Shown one piece after another: positions 8,508 to 18,239 of a DNA stretch of 64,000 bases. The first letter of the stretch is position 1, and the number at the start of each line of letters is the position of its first letter. Source of the stretch: Leclercia adecarboxylata (GTDB lineage: Bacteria; Pseudomonadota; Gammaproteobacteria; Enterobacterales; Enterobacteriaceae). The position numbers were made by a program, and so were the translations under genes. The stretch lies in the NCBI RefSeq assembly GCF_023639785.1, contig NZ_CP098325.1, forward strand, positions 2,604,001-2,668,000, read 5' to 3'. Under the pieces are notes generated by a model, which saw only the letters and a program-made list of their open reading frames with translations, made no database searches and was not told the DNA's origin.

Positions 8508-10187
8508 TTACTTCTCCATTTCCTTAGTTGAAACGTCACGTATATCCTGTGACGCGTGTTTTGCGCCTGGCAAACGACAGGCGTCAGCCTGGGGTACCAG
8601 ACTGATCTCGACACGCCGGTTATGCGCACGGCCATCAGGCGTGTCGTTTGATGCAATCGGTCGGCTGTCACCGTAACCCTGCACGGCAAAACAACTTTCC
8701 GGTACGTCCCCGGTATCACGCATCCAGTTACGGACGGCCTCCGCTCGTTGCAAAGACAGGGGCTGGTTGAGCTGAACGCTGCCGGTATTGTCTGTGTGGC
8801 CGCTGACTACGATGAGCCAGCCTGGTCTGGCTTTGATCCCCACCAGTGCGTTAACAAGTATTTTGGTTGAGCCGTCTTTGAGTGCCGATTTGCCGGAATC
8901 AAACAGTGACATGCTGTCGAGTCGTACAATTTTCGGTATCGGTTTCGGCTCAGGGGCGGAGGGAGGTGTCCACGTATCAATAGCCTGCTGCAAGGCGAGC
9001 CACAGGCGTTGCCCCGGGTAATAGCCCAGACTGTAACGTAGAGGCTCCCCCTGGCGCTGCCAACGCTCAAGCAGGAGCGCATCCTGTTTCAGTGCGGCCA
9101 GTGATTCCGCCTTAGGACGGTAGTGGTTCATCGGGATAGCATTCCAGCGCTGTAAATCGGTGCTTACCTGACGGATCAGATCACGATTGTTAAGTGCAGA
9201 AATTCCCAATGCGGTCAGGACACACAGCCATATCAGCAGGATCAAACGACGGGTACGGTGGCCTCCCTGCACCGTCGATGTAACAGGTGCCAGTAGCGGC
9301 AGAACCGCATCCGGGAACAAGCTTGCTGGTGCGATCTGCCCTGACTTTCGTGAAAACTGCAAACAGGTGCGGGAATAGAGCCAGGCAGACCAGACTGACT
9401 GAGTCTCTGGATTGGCTATCCCGAGGCGCATGGCCACGGAAAACACGCGCACAGGCGGCGTTAGCCGGTCAGGTTTCTCCAGCTCATCAGCCAGCGTATT
9501 ACGGATAAAGGAAAATGCATGGCTGATCGCTGGCAGAGCCAGGATATTCGCTTCCTCCTGCTGCCAGTTAATGAATGCCAGCGGCGAGTCATTAATCGGG
9601 CATACAATCGGCTTATCTCCCCGAACGATTATCCACGGTGTTTCAGGCCCGGAAAATTCGGCGCTCAACACAACCGGCAGTGTGAAACCCGTCAGGGATT
9701 TAATCTGTTTATACTGCTGGCGGAGCGTTTTTAGTGCGGTACGTAGAACGGCTTCATCCTGATGTTGGTCTGGCAGACCACGGTACATCACCGAGATCTG
9801 ACCGACCTGACGTGGGAAGTGCGTCTGTATACTGCGGACAACGTCAGTTAACCGGCTGACGTCACCGACCCGTAGCCACCATCCCTGGGCTGTTTTACGC
9901 AATTGGCTTCCCTGAAACAACGCATCCAGCATGTCACCACACACCAGTACAACGGGGTCCTGGGTGTCAAGTAATGGCAGTTCAGCAGCCGGGAGGATAG
10001 CGTTTGATGTGGACTCTTCACTCCGACAGTTTTTAAAAACAGTCCAGCCTGCCAGAAGCAGAATCAGCAGAGTAGCCAGACCGTTAAAAACGTTGCCAGC
10101 CGGGATAAAATACCATAGCAACCACAGCAACATGGCAACAGCTACCAGGGCGTAAAGAACCACCGGAATGATGACTGATCTACGCAT
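8508..10187 (-). CDS. T6SS-associated OmpA-family membrane protein (TagL/TssL C-terminal type)
   Basis: The protein probably anchors the T6SS membrane complex to peptidoglycan. The start is taken at 10187, where the tssL stop TAA and this ATG share one base (TAATG). A longer in-frame start at 10295 would overlap tssL by 109 bases and adds residues unlike a secretion or membrane start. The 559-residue product has two N-terminal hydrophobic helices (about residues 1-55), a cytoplasmic region, a third membrane helix near residue 320 (LILLIWLCVLTALG) and a C-terminal OmpA domain with the GHTDNTGS and NRRVEI motifs that bind meso-diaminopimelate in murein. Genes with this layout accompany short, C-tail-anchored TssL proteins. 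Confidence 0.88.
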   Translation of the reverse strand: MRRSVIIPVVLYALVAVAMLLWLLWYFIPAGNVFNGLATLLILLLAGWTVFKNCRSEESTSNAILPAAELPLLDTQDPVVLVCGDMLDALFQGSQLRKTAQGWWLRVGDVSRLTDVVRSIQTHFPRQVGQISVMYRGLPDQHQDEAVLRTALKTLRQQYKQIKSLTGFTLPVVLSAEFSGPETPWIIVRGDKPIVCPINDSPLAFINWQQEEANILALPAISHAFSFIRNTLADELEKPDRLTPPVRVFSVAMRLGIANPETQSVWSAWLYSRTCLQFSRKSGQIAPASLFPDAVLPLLAPVTSTVQGGHRTRRLILLIWLCVLTALGISALNNRDLIRQVSTDLQRWNAIPMNHYRPKAESLAALKQDALLLERWQRQGEPLRYSLGYYPGQRLWLALQQAIDTWTPPSAPEPKPIPKIVRLDSMSLFDSGKSALKDGSTKILVNALVGIKARPGWLIVVSGHTDNTGSVQLNQPLSLQRAEAVRNWMRDTGDVPESCFAVQGYGDSRPIASNDTPDGRAHNRRVEISLVPQADACRLPGAKHASQDIRDVSTKEMEK

Positions 10188-10876
10188 TAGCCATGCAACT
10201 CCGGTATTTGTGCTGACAATAGTGCCTGTAGCCAGAGATGCCCCACCCACCAGATTCCCCCGGTAAGAATGACGGCGAGCGCTATCCAGAACCACACTGA
10301 GCGCATCAGACTCCAGCGATGTTTCCCTATTCGATGAACAACCAGAGACAGGCCTGCATCAGGTGGAGAAACCCGTTCAGAAAGGGCTTTCACTACCTCA
10401 TCCCGCTGCGATTGGCTGACCGCTTTCAGACTGTATAACCCCTGAAAGCCCAGTGCTATCACACGGTGATAGCAGGTTAAAACGGCCGGGTTCGGTGAGG
10501 GCTGCCGCAGAACGTCTGCAATGCGATCCCATAGCGCCTCACCAGCCCGAAGTGAGCCAAAAAAACGGGCCTGAAGCGGCGCTTTACGCCAGGCCACCTG
10601 GCCTTCATCAGCTTTCGGCGCCTCTCCTTCTTCGCCTTGTTCGGGCTTGCGGCTCATCACCGTTTCGTCCAGCAGGGCACATTGTGCATAAGAAATATGC
10701 TCCACACTGGCGTCGTCATAACCGGCACGCTCCAGCGCTTCACGCACACTTTCAACCTGTTTAACGCATTTGTTGTAAAGCGCAGAGCCATTAAGCGTGA
10801 CTGCGCCTTTCTTAAGCATGGTAACGGTGAGCCAGGTCTCCGTCATTAGCTGGTCAATATCGATATCCTGTCTCAT
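10187..10876 (-). CDS. tssL: TssL (DotU family), T6SS membrane-complex subunit
   Basis: This 229-residue protein begins MRQDIDIDQLMTETWLTVT and has the DotU cytoplasmic helical domain followed by a single C-terminal transmembrane helix (about residues 192-218, VWFWIALAVILTGG). It is therefore the short form without a fused OmpA domain, which is instead encoded by the next gene. With TssJ and TssM, not in this window, it forms the envelope-spanning complex that docks the baseplate. Its start overlaps the tssK stop by four bases (ATGA), and its stop shares a base with the next start. Confidence 0.93.
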   Translation of the reverse strand: MRQDIDIDQLMTETWLTVTMLKKGAVTLNGSALYNKCVKQVESVREALERAGYDDASVEHISYAQCALLDETVMSRKPEQGEEGEAPKADEGQVAWRKAPLQARFFGSLRAGEALWDRIADVLRQPSPNPAVLTCYHRVIALGFQGLYSLKAVSQSQRDEVVKALSERVSPPDAGLSLVVHRIGKHRWSLMRSVWFWIALAVILTGGIWWVGHLWLQALLSAQIPELHG

Positions 10877-12222
10877 GAGCGCAATACCGCAAACAGTTCA
10901 AGTTCCAGAGCACCAAGCAACTCAGGCACATAGAACAGACACACCCCTTGCTCCTGCATTTCATGCGCAGCGGGGCTTTCCATATCAAGTGCGAAGTACT
11001 GGTTTTCCATACGTACAGGTAACGCTGCCGGGACTCTGCTCACCGGGATCAACGGAATCCCCTTGAGGGCCGCACCATATATTTTGTGGACATCATCAGG
11101 TGAACCTGCCTGGCAGAGCGCAGGGAATTTCTCCGCAACCTGCCAGGCCGGGATATCCGAGCGCACAGAGAGATAAAGGTCGGCCTCTTCACGCAGACGG
11201 ATATCGTGAAGGTTGGCCTTCCAGGTCTGTCCGTCCGGTCGCGACATTTCCAGCGCGATAACACGGGATGGCAGACTTGCTTCCAGCAGCTCTGTGACCA
11301 GGTCAAAGAGCGGGGGAAAGGCATTAGCTGGTTCCTCGTGGTCATAACCCGGTATGGCGTCAAGATCATGGTCCAGGGAAAAAGTCAGCATACTGCCTGC
11401 CAGACGAACGAGCTCTGCCCATACCTGTTCCGGTGGACGGGAGGGAAAACGTTCGTACTCAGTCAGCACTCTGGCGTGAGAATTAAGTGCATTCAGCAAC
11501 CAGAAAAGAGAAACGTCGGCGACGGCAAAATCAGCGAGTCGTTCGTTGCTTTCACGACGCATCGTCATCAGACGCTGTCGTCGGGAGCGTAGCTGGCGAT
11601 TGAGCAGCATCAGACGCTCGCACAGGGCCGGGCTTGCCCCAAATGACGCGACTGGAGGAATAAAAGAGGGATCCTGTCGCCACGCGCTTTGCCCGTCCCG
11701 GATCAGCCTTGCTACCGGGCACACTTTCCAGGAGTCATTGCTTTCATGAGCAAACCGGATGGTGAGATTAAACCGGGCAACGGCTATGGACTCTTCTTCA
11801 GAGCCAAAAGCATCCTGCAATGTCACCCACTCTTCACGATAGCGAAGCGGTCGGTCTGATCTGACGCCTTCCTGTTCAACGTTGATCACACCCGGCTGCA
11901 TGTGAGGCAGTGCGATCACAACAGTTACCGCATCACGACCTGCCAGCTGACTGGCATCTAACTCGCGCGGTGCCGGAGGCAGATCGCTCCTTTGCGCATC
12001 TATGAGTGAACCATCGTCCAGCCAGAGGCGTAACTGCGTAATCTGTATCAGGCCGGACGAAAGAAGACTGTCATTAAACTCAACCTTTTCTACACCCCAG
12101 GGGAACGGGGATGCCAGCGCTGATGCACCGGCACTGCGAAAAGACTCCCATTCAGCCTGCTGTTGGAACTGTTGAGGGGACAGTAAAGCCCCCTCGTTCC
12201 ACAGTGGACGATAAATTTTCAT
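10873..12222 (-). CDS. tssK: TssK, T6SS baseplate subunit
   Basis: This 449-residue protein matches the TssK family in length and in its N-terminus (MKIYRPLWNEGALLSPQQFQ) and central W-rich motifs. TssK trimers link the baseplate (TssE, F, G, VgrG) to the TssJLM membrane complex. It lies 12 bases after tssC and overlaps tssL by four bases, so it belongs to the same transcript. No signal peptide or membrane helix is seen, as expected for a cytoplasmic subunit. Confidence 0.94.
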   Translation of the reverse strand: MKIYRPLWNEGALLSPQQFQQQAEWESFRSAGASALASPFPWGVEKVEFNDSLLSSGLIQITQLRLWLDDGSLIDAQRSDLPPAPRELDASQLAGRDAVTVVIALPHMQPGVINVEQEGVRSDRPLRYREEWVTLQDAFGSEEESIAVARFNLTIRFAHESNDSWKVCPVARLIRDGQSAWRQDPSFIPPVASFGASPALCERLMLLNRQLRSRRQRLMTMRRESNERLADFAVADVSLFWLLNALNSHARVLTEYERFPSRPPEQVWAELVRLAGSMLTFSLDHDLDAIPGYDHEEPANAFPPLFDLVTELLEASLPSRVIALEMSRPDGQTWKANLHDIRLREEADLYLSVRSDIPAWQVAEKFPALCQAGSPDDVHKIYGAALKGIPLIPVSRVPAALPVRMENQYFALDMESPAAHEMQEQGVCLFYVPELLGALELELFAVLRS

Positions 12223-12234
12223 CCCTGTCCTGCC

Positions 12235-13770
12235 TTATGCTTTTGCCTTCGGCATCTGCGACACCAGAGACAGGTTCACGTCCATCCCTTCGACCTGGAA
12301 GTGCGGCACCGCATACAGCCTTACGCGGAAGAAACCTGGGTTATCTTCAATGTCTTCAACCACCACTTTCGCATCGCGCAGCGGATGCGAGGCCTGCAGC
12401 TCGTCGCCCGGATCGGTCATTTCAGTGACCAGACCACGAACCCAGGTGTTCAACTCCAGTTCAAGCAGACGACGGTCTTTGGTGGTGCCGATGTTTTCCC
12501 GCTGGATCAGCTTCAGGTAGTGGGCAATACGCGACAGCAGGAAGATGTACGGCAGGCGGGCGTTGATGCGGCTGTTGGCGGTGGCATCTGCGGTATCGTA
12601 CAGTGCCGGTTTCTGGGCGGAGTTCGCCGAGAAGAAGCAGGCGTAATCGCGATTTTTGTAATATGACAGTGGGATAAAGCCGAGATTGGCGAACTCGAAT
12701 TCGCGGGTTTCCGGAATCATCACCTCAGACGGGATCTTGACCTGGTTGCCGGTGCCGAGATCGTAGAGGTGGATTGGCAGGTCTTTCACCGCTCCGCCCG
12801 CCTGCGGGCCGCGGATCTGCACGCACCAGCCGTTATTAATGAAGCTCTTTACCATATTGGCAGCAAAAGAGAATGACGCACTGGTCCAGAGATATTTCTC
12901 GTGATCCGGGCCTTTCACCTGCTCAACGTAGTTGAAGCTGCGCACCGGAATGGTATCCGGGCCATACGGCAAACGTCCAAGCACGCGCGGCATCACCAGA
13001 CCGATATAGCGAGAATCGTCAGTGTCGCGAAAAGCTTTCCATTTAATGTATTCGGCGCGATCAAAATAGTTGCCGATATCCTTAATTGCCGCCACATCTT
13101 CCATCGTGTCTTTCAGGAAGAATTTTGGCCCTACAGAACCAATAAATGGCATATGCGCTGCGGCAGAAACTTTAGAGATGTTGCGCAGTAGCGCTACGTC
13201 CTGCGGGCTTGCGTCAAACTCCCAGGAAGAGATCACCGAGCCAATTGGCTCGCCACCCGGGGTGTCGTATTCGGCGGTGTAGGTGTGCCAGTACAGACCG
13301 CTCTGGATAAGCTCCGGCGCGTCCTCAAAATCCTGGCGCAGCGCGTCTTTGGAAACATCCAGAATTTCTGTTTTCACATTCTGGCGGTAGTCAGTATTGT
13401 CGACGAGGTGTTTGAGACCACGCCAAAGGGACTCGACCTTCTGAAATTCCTGATGGTGCATCACTGCATCCAGTTGGCGACTGATTTGAAAATCGAGTTC
13501 CGCGATGTGGTGATCGATCAGCGTTTTGTCCAGCTTATCTACCTGCTGACCAGATTTACGGATACAGTCCATAAATACCTGCATCGCGGCCGTCAGGCGT
13601 TCACCCGCTGACGCATCGGCCAGCGCGGCATCATCCAGAAACGCATCAATATCGCCCAGGCTGGACGCCGGGGTCAGGTTGATTTTCTCAAACAGGGAAG
13701 CGTAAACACCCTCTTTTTCCAGTACGGTTGTTTGCCCTTGAACAGAGCCATTTTCAGTATTTAAAGACAT
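12235..13770 (-). CDS. tssC: TssC (VipB), T6SS contractile-sheath large subunit
   Basis: This protein builds the contractile sheath with TssB. The start at 13770 is preferred because GGGA lies eight bases upstream and the product begins MSLNTENGSV. A longer frame reaches a GTG at 13809, three bases from tssB. The resulting 511 residues contain the conserved sheath signatures LWRGLKHLVDNTDYR, FDRAEYIKWKAFRDTDDSRY and the C-terminal RVRLYAVPHFQVEGMD. It lies directly after tssB, as in most T6SS operons, and is disassembled by ClpV encoded further along. Confidence 0.95.
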   Translation of the reverse strand: MSLNTENGSVQGQTTVLEKEGVYASLFEKINLTPASSLGDIDAFLDDAALADASAGERLTAAMQVFMDCIRKSGQQVDKLDKTLIDHHIAELDFQISRQLDAVMHHQEFQKVESLWRGLKHLVDNTDYRQNVKTEILDVSKDALRQDFEDAPELIQSGLYWHTYTAEYDTPGGEPIGSVISSWEFDASPQDVALLRNISKVSAAAHMPFIGSVGPKFFLKDTMEDVAAIKDIGNYFDRAEYIKWKAFRDTDDSRYIGLVMPRVLGRLPYGPDTIPVRSFNYVEQVKGPDHEKYLWTSASFSFAANMVKSFINNGWCVQIRGPQAGGAVKDLPIHLYDLGTGNQVKIPSEVMIPETREFEFANLGFIPLSYYKNRDYACFFSANSAQKPALYDTADATANSRINARLPYIFLLSRIAHYLKLIQRENIGTTKDRRLLELELNTWVRGLVTEMTDPGDELQASHPLRDAKVVVEDIEDNPGFFRVRLYAVPHFQVEGMDVNLSLVSQMPKAKA

Positions 13771-13812
13771 CAGCATATTCCCGGTTAATCCATTAAAAGA
13801 CAGGTCCACTAT

Positions 13813-14304
13813 TTATTTCGGGGCTAGCGCACTCATTTCGTCACGTAATTCCTGAGATAACGCCGGATCCTTAAGGATTTTCTCAAGCTCTTTTCTGAAA
13901 GTGGCATTATCAAGAAGGTTCGACTTGAGGTCGCGCAATAAATTGCGCATCGCGAGCATCGCCCGGAGTTGTGGGATTTGACGGGCGACTTGCTCAGGCT
14001 CGAAGTCTTTCATGCTGGAGAACTGCAGTCGGATATTTTCTTCTTCCCCGTTACCTGCCAGCGTGTTTTGTACCGCCAGATTAATTTCGGGATTGAACTC
14101 CGACAGTACGCTATCAAAGTTATTTTTATTGACGTTTATTTTTTCACGCTCGGATAACACACGGGATTCTTTACCATTACTGAAATCACCCACCGTAAGA
14201 ATTTTAAGCGGTAATTCAACCTTCTTCTGTGCACCTCCGGTATGAAGAGCCAGTTTTAAATTTATTCGTGCCTTTGGCACCTCATTCTGAAACGAATCAG
14301 CCAT
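13813..14304 (-). CDS. tssB: TssB (VipA), T6SS contractile-sheath small subunit
   Basis: This 163-residue protein has the typical VipA features: KARINLKLALHTGG near the N-terminus, LPLKILTVGDFS, and a helical C-terminus (LRDLKSNLLDNATFRKELEK) that binds ClpV in characterised systems. It is the first gene of the T6SS operon visible here. The start follows AAGGAAAAGGGA, and upstream lies an AT-rich leader that separates the cluster from mppA. Confidence 0.95.
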   Translation of the reverse strand: MADSFQNEVPKARINLKLALHTGGAQKKVELPLKILTVGDFSNGKESRVLSEREKINVNKNNFDSVLSEFNPEINLAVQNTLAGNGEEENIRLQFSSMKDFEPEQVARQIPQLRAMLAMRNLLRDLKSNLLDNATFRKELEKILKDPALSQELRDEMSALAPK

Positions 14305-14662
14305 AGCAGTCCCTTTTCCTTAAGGAATAGTTATTGAGTAAGGTTACATTTATTCACGCACAGATAGTAGAACATACGCTTACAGCGGATCAACTAACTA
14401 TTACTCCAAACCTGGACTTTATTTTTCAGTGCTTTGTTATTCTGAGCGCCAGTGCCGCCAAATATTTAACAGAATGTTCTGCCTCATAAATAAATAACAA
14501 AAGAACATTATCGGAGGCGCATATTATATTTATTTTATATTAATATCTGATGCGAATTAATGGAGATTATGAATCAGAAGAGATGTGAAAATGAGAACAA
14601 AAAAAATGGCGCTGAAAGCAGCGCCATTACCGGGGTTAGCAGAAAATACTGGATGTTACCGA
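14305..14662. other. Intergenic region with AT-rich T6SS leader
   Basis: These 358 bases separate tssB and mppA and hold no convincing gene. The stretch 14340-14590 is markedly AT-rich, as is common for H-NS-silenced horizontally acquired clusters. The T6SS promoter must lie here. A weak minus-strand match is TTGATC, 18 bases, TACTAT (about 14365-14394), but I would not rely on it. The mppA terminator occupies 14598-14628. Confidence 0.6.
14598..14628 (-). terminator. Intrinsic terminator of mppA
   Basis: Perfect ten-base arms AATGGCGCTG/CAGCGCCATT (14605-14614 and 14619-14628) enclose a four-base loop and are followed on the minus strand by a run of eight T. It ends mppA transcription before the T6SS leader. 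Confidence 0.92.
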
Positions 14663-16279
14663 TCAATGTTTCTCGATATACATCGTACGGCTGTAGGCCA
14701 CATCCTCAGGGTTGTTTATCGGATACCCTTTTACCCACGGCTTGATTAAGCGCCCGTTGGTATACTGGTAGATCGGCGCAATCGGCGCTTTTTCGGCAAT
14801 AATTTTCTCTGCCGTATTGTAATCAGCGTTACGGGCCTTCTCTGTGGACTCCAGCGACGCCTGATTGATCACCTTATCATAGGCCGGATCGTTGAAGCGG
14901 GAGATATTCCCCGTATGGGTTGAGGTCAACAGGGAGAGGAATGTCGACGGCTCATTATAGTCCCCTACCCAGGAGGCGCGGATCACGTCAAAATTGCCGG
15001 TATTACGGCTGTCGATATAGGTTTTCCACTCCTGATTTTGCAGCTTCACATCAACGCCGAGGTTCTTTTTCCACATCGACGCAACCGCAATGGCAATCTT
15101 CTGATGGTTCTCGGAGGTGTTATACAGCAGCGTCAGCTTAAGAGGTTTTTGCGCATTGTAACCTGCCGCCTGCAGCAGCGTTTTAGCCTGGGCATTCATC
15201 TCTTCCTGACTCATTTGCTCAAAAGGTGATGGATCCGGGGTAAACCCTGCGGTCACGTCCGGCGTAAAGTGCCAGGCCGGTTTTTCCCCGGTGCCCAGTA
15301 CTTTCTCGGCCATGATCCGCCGGTCAATGGTCATACTAAGCGCCAGACGTACCCTCGCATCCGCCGTTGGGCCTTTCTGCGTGTTGAACGCATAATAATA
15401 GGTGCCCAGCTGCGGCGGGGTGTAGACCTGGCCCGGAATGTCTTTCATCAGCTTCTGGTAGAGATTTTTCGGGAAGGATTCGGTGATGTCGATATCGTCC
15501 GCCAGATAGCGCTTGGTGGCAGAGGACTCCTGGTTAATCGGGACAAAGGTCACTTTCTGCAGGACGGTTTTGTCGTTGTCCCAGTAATGGCTGTTACGCT
15601 CGACCACCAGCTTCTCGTTGACCACCCGATCTTTCAGGATGTAGGCGCCATTGCCCACCAGCGCGCCAGGACGGGTCCATTCTGCGCTGCTCTCCACGTT
15701 AGCTTTTTGCACCGGGTAGAAGGCGAAGCTCGCTGTCAGGTTGGCAAACCACGGCAGCGGCTTGGCGAGCTGCACGCGCAGGGTTCGGTTATCCACCGCC
15801 GTCACGCCAAGTTTATCTGGCGTAACCTTGCCGTCGATGATCGACTGGGCGTTAACTATCCCGGCCAGTGCGGCAAACCAGGCAAAAGGGGACGTCGTTT
15901 TTGGATCGACCAGACGCTGCCAGCTGTAGACAAAATCCTGGGCGGTAACAGGGGTTCCGTCAGACCACTGCGCATTCTCGCGCAGGGTGAAGGTCCACAC
16001 ACGGTTATCATTACTCTGCCATCGGGTCGCTACCCCCGGCACCAGTTCCCCCTTCTCGTTCTGATTTACCAGGCCTTCAAACAGATCGCGGATCACCTGA
16101 ATCTCAGGCAATCCCACCGCCTTAGCGGGATCAAGCGAAGCAGGTTCATCTTTTATATGGCGTACCAGTTCCTGCTTAGACGCCAGTGCCGTTCCGGAGG
16201 GAACGTCCGCCGCAAAGGAATAAGAAGAGAGGCCACACAACAATAAGGCAGAACAGATCAACGAAACCGGATGCTTCAT
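14663..16279 (-). CDS. mppA: MppA, periplasmic murein tripeptide-binding protein
   Basis: This OppA-family solute-binding protein captures L-Ala-gamma-D-Glu-meso-DAP and delivers it to the Opp permease. The start at 16279 gives a classical signal peptide (MKHPVSLICSALLLCGLSSYSFA) behind AAGGGG. The longer open frame upstream adds 23 residues that would spoil the signal. The mature part carries the SBP_bac_5 fold with motifs such as DLFEGLVNQNEKGELVPG and WSDGTPVTAQDFVYSW. At 538 residues the length matches E. coli MppA. It is divergent from mpaA, which processes the same ligand, and it is the first backbone gene beside the T6SS insertion. Confidence 0.94.
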   Translation of the reverse strand: MKHPVSLICSALLLCGLSSYSFAADVPSGTALASKQELVRHIKDEPASLDPAKAVGLPEIQVIRDLFEGLVNQNEKGELVPGVATRWQSNDNRVWTFTLRENAQWSDGTPVTAQDFVYSWQRLVDPKTTSPFAWFAALAGIVNAQSIIDGKVTPDKLGVTAVDNRTLRVQLAKPLPWFANLTASFAFYPVQKANVESSAEWTRPGALVGNGAYILKDRVVNEKLVVERNSHYWDNDKTVLQKVTFVPINQESSATKRYLADDIDITESFPKNLYQKLMKDIPGQVYTPPQLGTYYYAFNTQKGPTADARVRLALSMTIDRRIMAEKVLGTGEKPAWHFTPDVTAGFTPDPSPFEQMSQEEMNAQAKTLLQAAGYNAQKPLKLTLLYNTSENHQKIAIAVASMWKKNLGVDVKLQNQEWKTYIDSRNTGNFDVIRASWVGDYNEPSTFLSLLTSTHTGNISRFNDPAYDKVINQASLESTEKARNADYNTAEKIIAEKAPIAPIYQYTNGRLIKPWVKGYPINNPEDVAYSRTMYIEKH

Positions 16280-16464
16280 GAAATCCCCTTTGAAATGATG
16301 GGTAACAAGCAGATGCGTAATTATTTGTTTCAGAACAGGGAAATGCAAATAACTTCCTTCGGAAAGTTGATATCTGCCATTTTTAACCCCCGACTGAAAC
16401 TATTTGATTAACCGTGTGTTTTGCACAACACTGCCAGTAATACAACGCAAAATCAGGAACGACT

Positions 16465-17178
16465 ATGTCACATACCCGCCCAAGAACGGAACGTGGCGCT
16501 TTCCCGCCGGGAACAGAACATTATGGCCGCTCTCTCCTCGGCGCCCCCTTAATCTGGTTCCCTGCCCCGCAGGCCGATCGCAACAGCGGCCTGATAATTG
16601 CCGGTACCCACGGGGATGAAAACTCATCAATTGTCACTCTTTCATGCGCGCTGCGAACGCTGGCGCCGGAACTGCGCCGTCACCATGTGGTGTTAACCGT
16701 TAATCCGGACGGCTGCCAGCTGGGGTTACGCGCCAATGCCCGTGGTGTGGATTTGAACCGTAACTTCCCGGCGGCCAACTGGCGGGAAGGCGAGACGGTC
16801 TATCGCTGGAACAGCTCAGCCCAGGAGCGGGACGTGGTGCTACTGACGGGGGAAAAACCCGGTTCAGAGCCGGAAACCCAGGCGCTATGCAATTTGATCC
16901 ACAAGCTGCACCCGGCATGGGTTGTTTCGTTTCACGACCCGCTGGCCTGCATTGAAGATCCTGCCCATACGGCCCTTGGACGCTGGCTGGCGGATGCCTT
17001 CTCGCTGCCGCTGGTCACCAGCGTCGGTTATGAGACGCCAGGCTCATTCGGCAGCTGGTGTGCGGATTTAAGCCTGCACTGCATCACCGCAGAATTCCCG
17101 CCGATCTCATCTGATGAGGCCAGCGAAAAGTACCTGAAGGCAATGACCGATCTGTTGCGCTGGGCGCCTCAGAGATGA
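16465..17178 (+). CDS. mpaA: MpaA, murein peptide amidase A
   Basis: This zinc carboxypeptidase of the M14 family hydrolyses the gamma-D-Glu-meso-DAP bond of the murein tripeptide in the cytoplasm. The 237-residue protein has GTHGDE (H49 and E52 as zinc ligands), NPDGCQLGLRAN, GVDLNRNFP and SFHDP, all characteristic of the family. It is near-identical in plan to E. coli MpaA (242 residues) but slightly shorter at the C-terminus. The last ten bases overlap the convergent ycjG. With MppA upstream and YcjG downstream it forms a functional set for recycling murein peptides. Confidence 0.94.
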   Translation: MSHTRPRTERGAFPPGTEHYGRSLLGAPLIWFPAPQADRNSGLIIAGTHGDENSSIVTLSCALRTLAPELRRHHVVLTVNPDGCQLGLRANARGVDLNRNFPAANWREGETVYRWNSSAQERDVVLLTGEKPGSEPETQALCNLIHKLHPAWVVSFHDPLACIEDPAHTALGRWLADAFSLPLVTSVGYETPGSFGSWCADLSLHCITAEFPPISSDEASEKYLKAMTDLLRWAPQR

Positions 17179-18134
17179 ACAACACCGGTGCTGTAGTGCA
17201 GCGCCGGAGAGACATCCACCGCCAGCCAGGTCGGGCCATCGAGATCGGCAAACTTCACGTCATTTGCCAGCGGCAGCGCAGCGCCAATCGCCCGGGAGGT
17301 GCATAGCATGCAGCCCAGCATCAGAGAGTATCCCTGCTGCCGCGCCTCGGCGGCCAGCGCCAGCGCTTCGGTGATACCGCCGGTTTTATCCAGCTTAATG
17401 TTCACCATATCGTAACGCCCTTTCAGATTCGGCAAACTTTCCCGCGTGTGGCAACTCTCATCAGCGCAGATGGGCAACGGATGGATGAAATTGCCCAGCG
17501 CGGCGTCATCTCCCGATGGCAAAGGTTGCTCAAGCATGGCGACATCAAGATCCGCCAGCAGTTGACAGCGGGCGGCCAGCCCTTCGCTGTGCCAGGATTC
17601 GTTGGCGTCGACGATCAGCGTGGCATGGGGTACAGCGGCGCGAATGGCAACCATTCGCTCGCTAATCAGGCGATCGTCCAGCTTCACCTTCAGCAGGCGC
17701 GCCCCGGCGTCATAGAGTGCTTTGGCGCTGGAAGCCATCTGTGCGGGTTCGCCGATCACTACCGTTTGTGCAGTGACCAGGGTTTGCGGCAGCGTCACGC
17801 CCGCCAGCGCCGTGAGAGCGATCCCCTGCTGACGGGCGGCTAAATCCCACAGAGCGCAGTCAACGGCATTGCGAGCTGCACCGGGCGGCAACAACGTTTG
17901 TAGCGCTTCCCGGGTCAGGCCACGCTCCAGTTCGGGGGCCAGCGCCATAATTTGCGCCATCACCGAATCGATGCTTTCGCCATAGCGGGGATAAGGCGTG
18001 CACTCCCCCACCCCTTTGATCCCCTCCTCTTCTATTTCGACAACCACCACACAGGCCTCACTCCGGGTTCCCCGGGAGATAACAAACGGCGTATGCAATG
18101 GCCAGGCTTCTTCATAAACCTTGAGGGTTCTCAT
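17169..18134 (-). CDS. ycjG: L-Ala-D/L-Glu epimerase
   Basis: This enolase-superfamily enzyme converts L-Ala-D-Glu, released by MpaA, to L-Ala-L-Glu so that ordinary dipeptidases can degrade it. The 321-residue product has the muconate-lactonizing-type layout: the KVKLD catalytic lysine motif, metal ligands in IVDANE, MLEQP and CADES, and the second catalytic lysine in NIKLDKTGG. The second of two adjacent ATG codons (18134) matches the E. coli start MRTxKV. It converges on mpaA with a ten-base overlap and is divergent from tpx. Confidence 0.93.
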   Translation of the reverse strand: MRTLKVYEEAWPLHTPFVISRGTRSEACVVVVEIEEEGIKGVGECTPYPRYGESIDSVMAQIMALAPELERGLTREALQTLLPPGAARNAVDCALWDLAARQQGIALTALAGVTLPQTLVTAQTVVIGEPAQMASSAKALYDAGARLLKVKLDDRLISERMVAIRAAVPHATLIVDANESWHSEGLAARCQLLADLDVAMLEQPLPSGDDAALGNFIHPLPICADESCHTRESLPNLKGRYDMVNIKLDKTGGITEALALAAEARQQGYSLMLGCMLCTSRAIGAALPLANDVKFADLDGPTWLAVDVSPALHYSTGVVHL

Positions 18135-18239
18135 CACTCACTCCTGTATAGCGGCTTCGCGTAAATAGGGTTTGCTGTGCTATCGGCTGATGACATACAC
18201 TAACGGCGACGTTAACTATATGTAAACAGGAAGATAACT

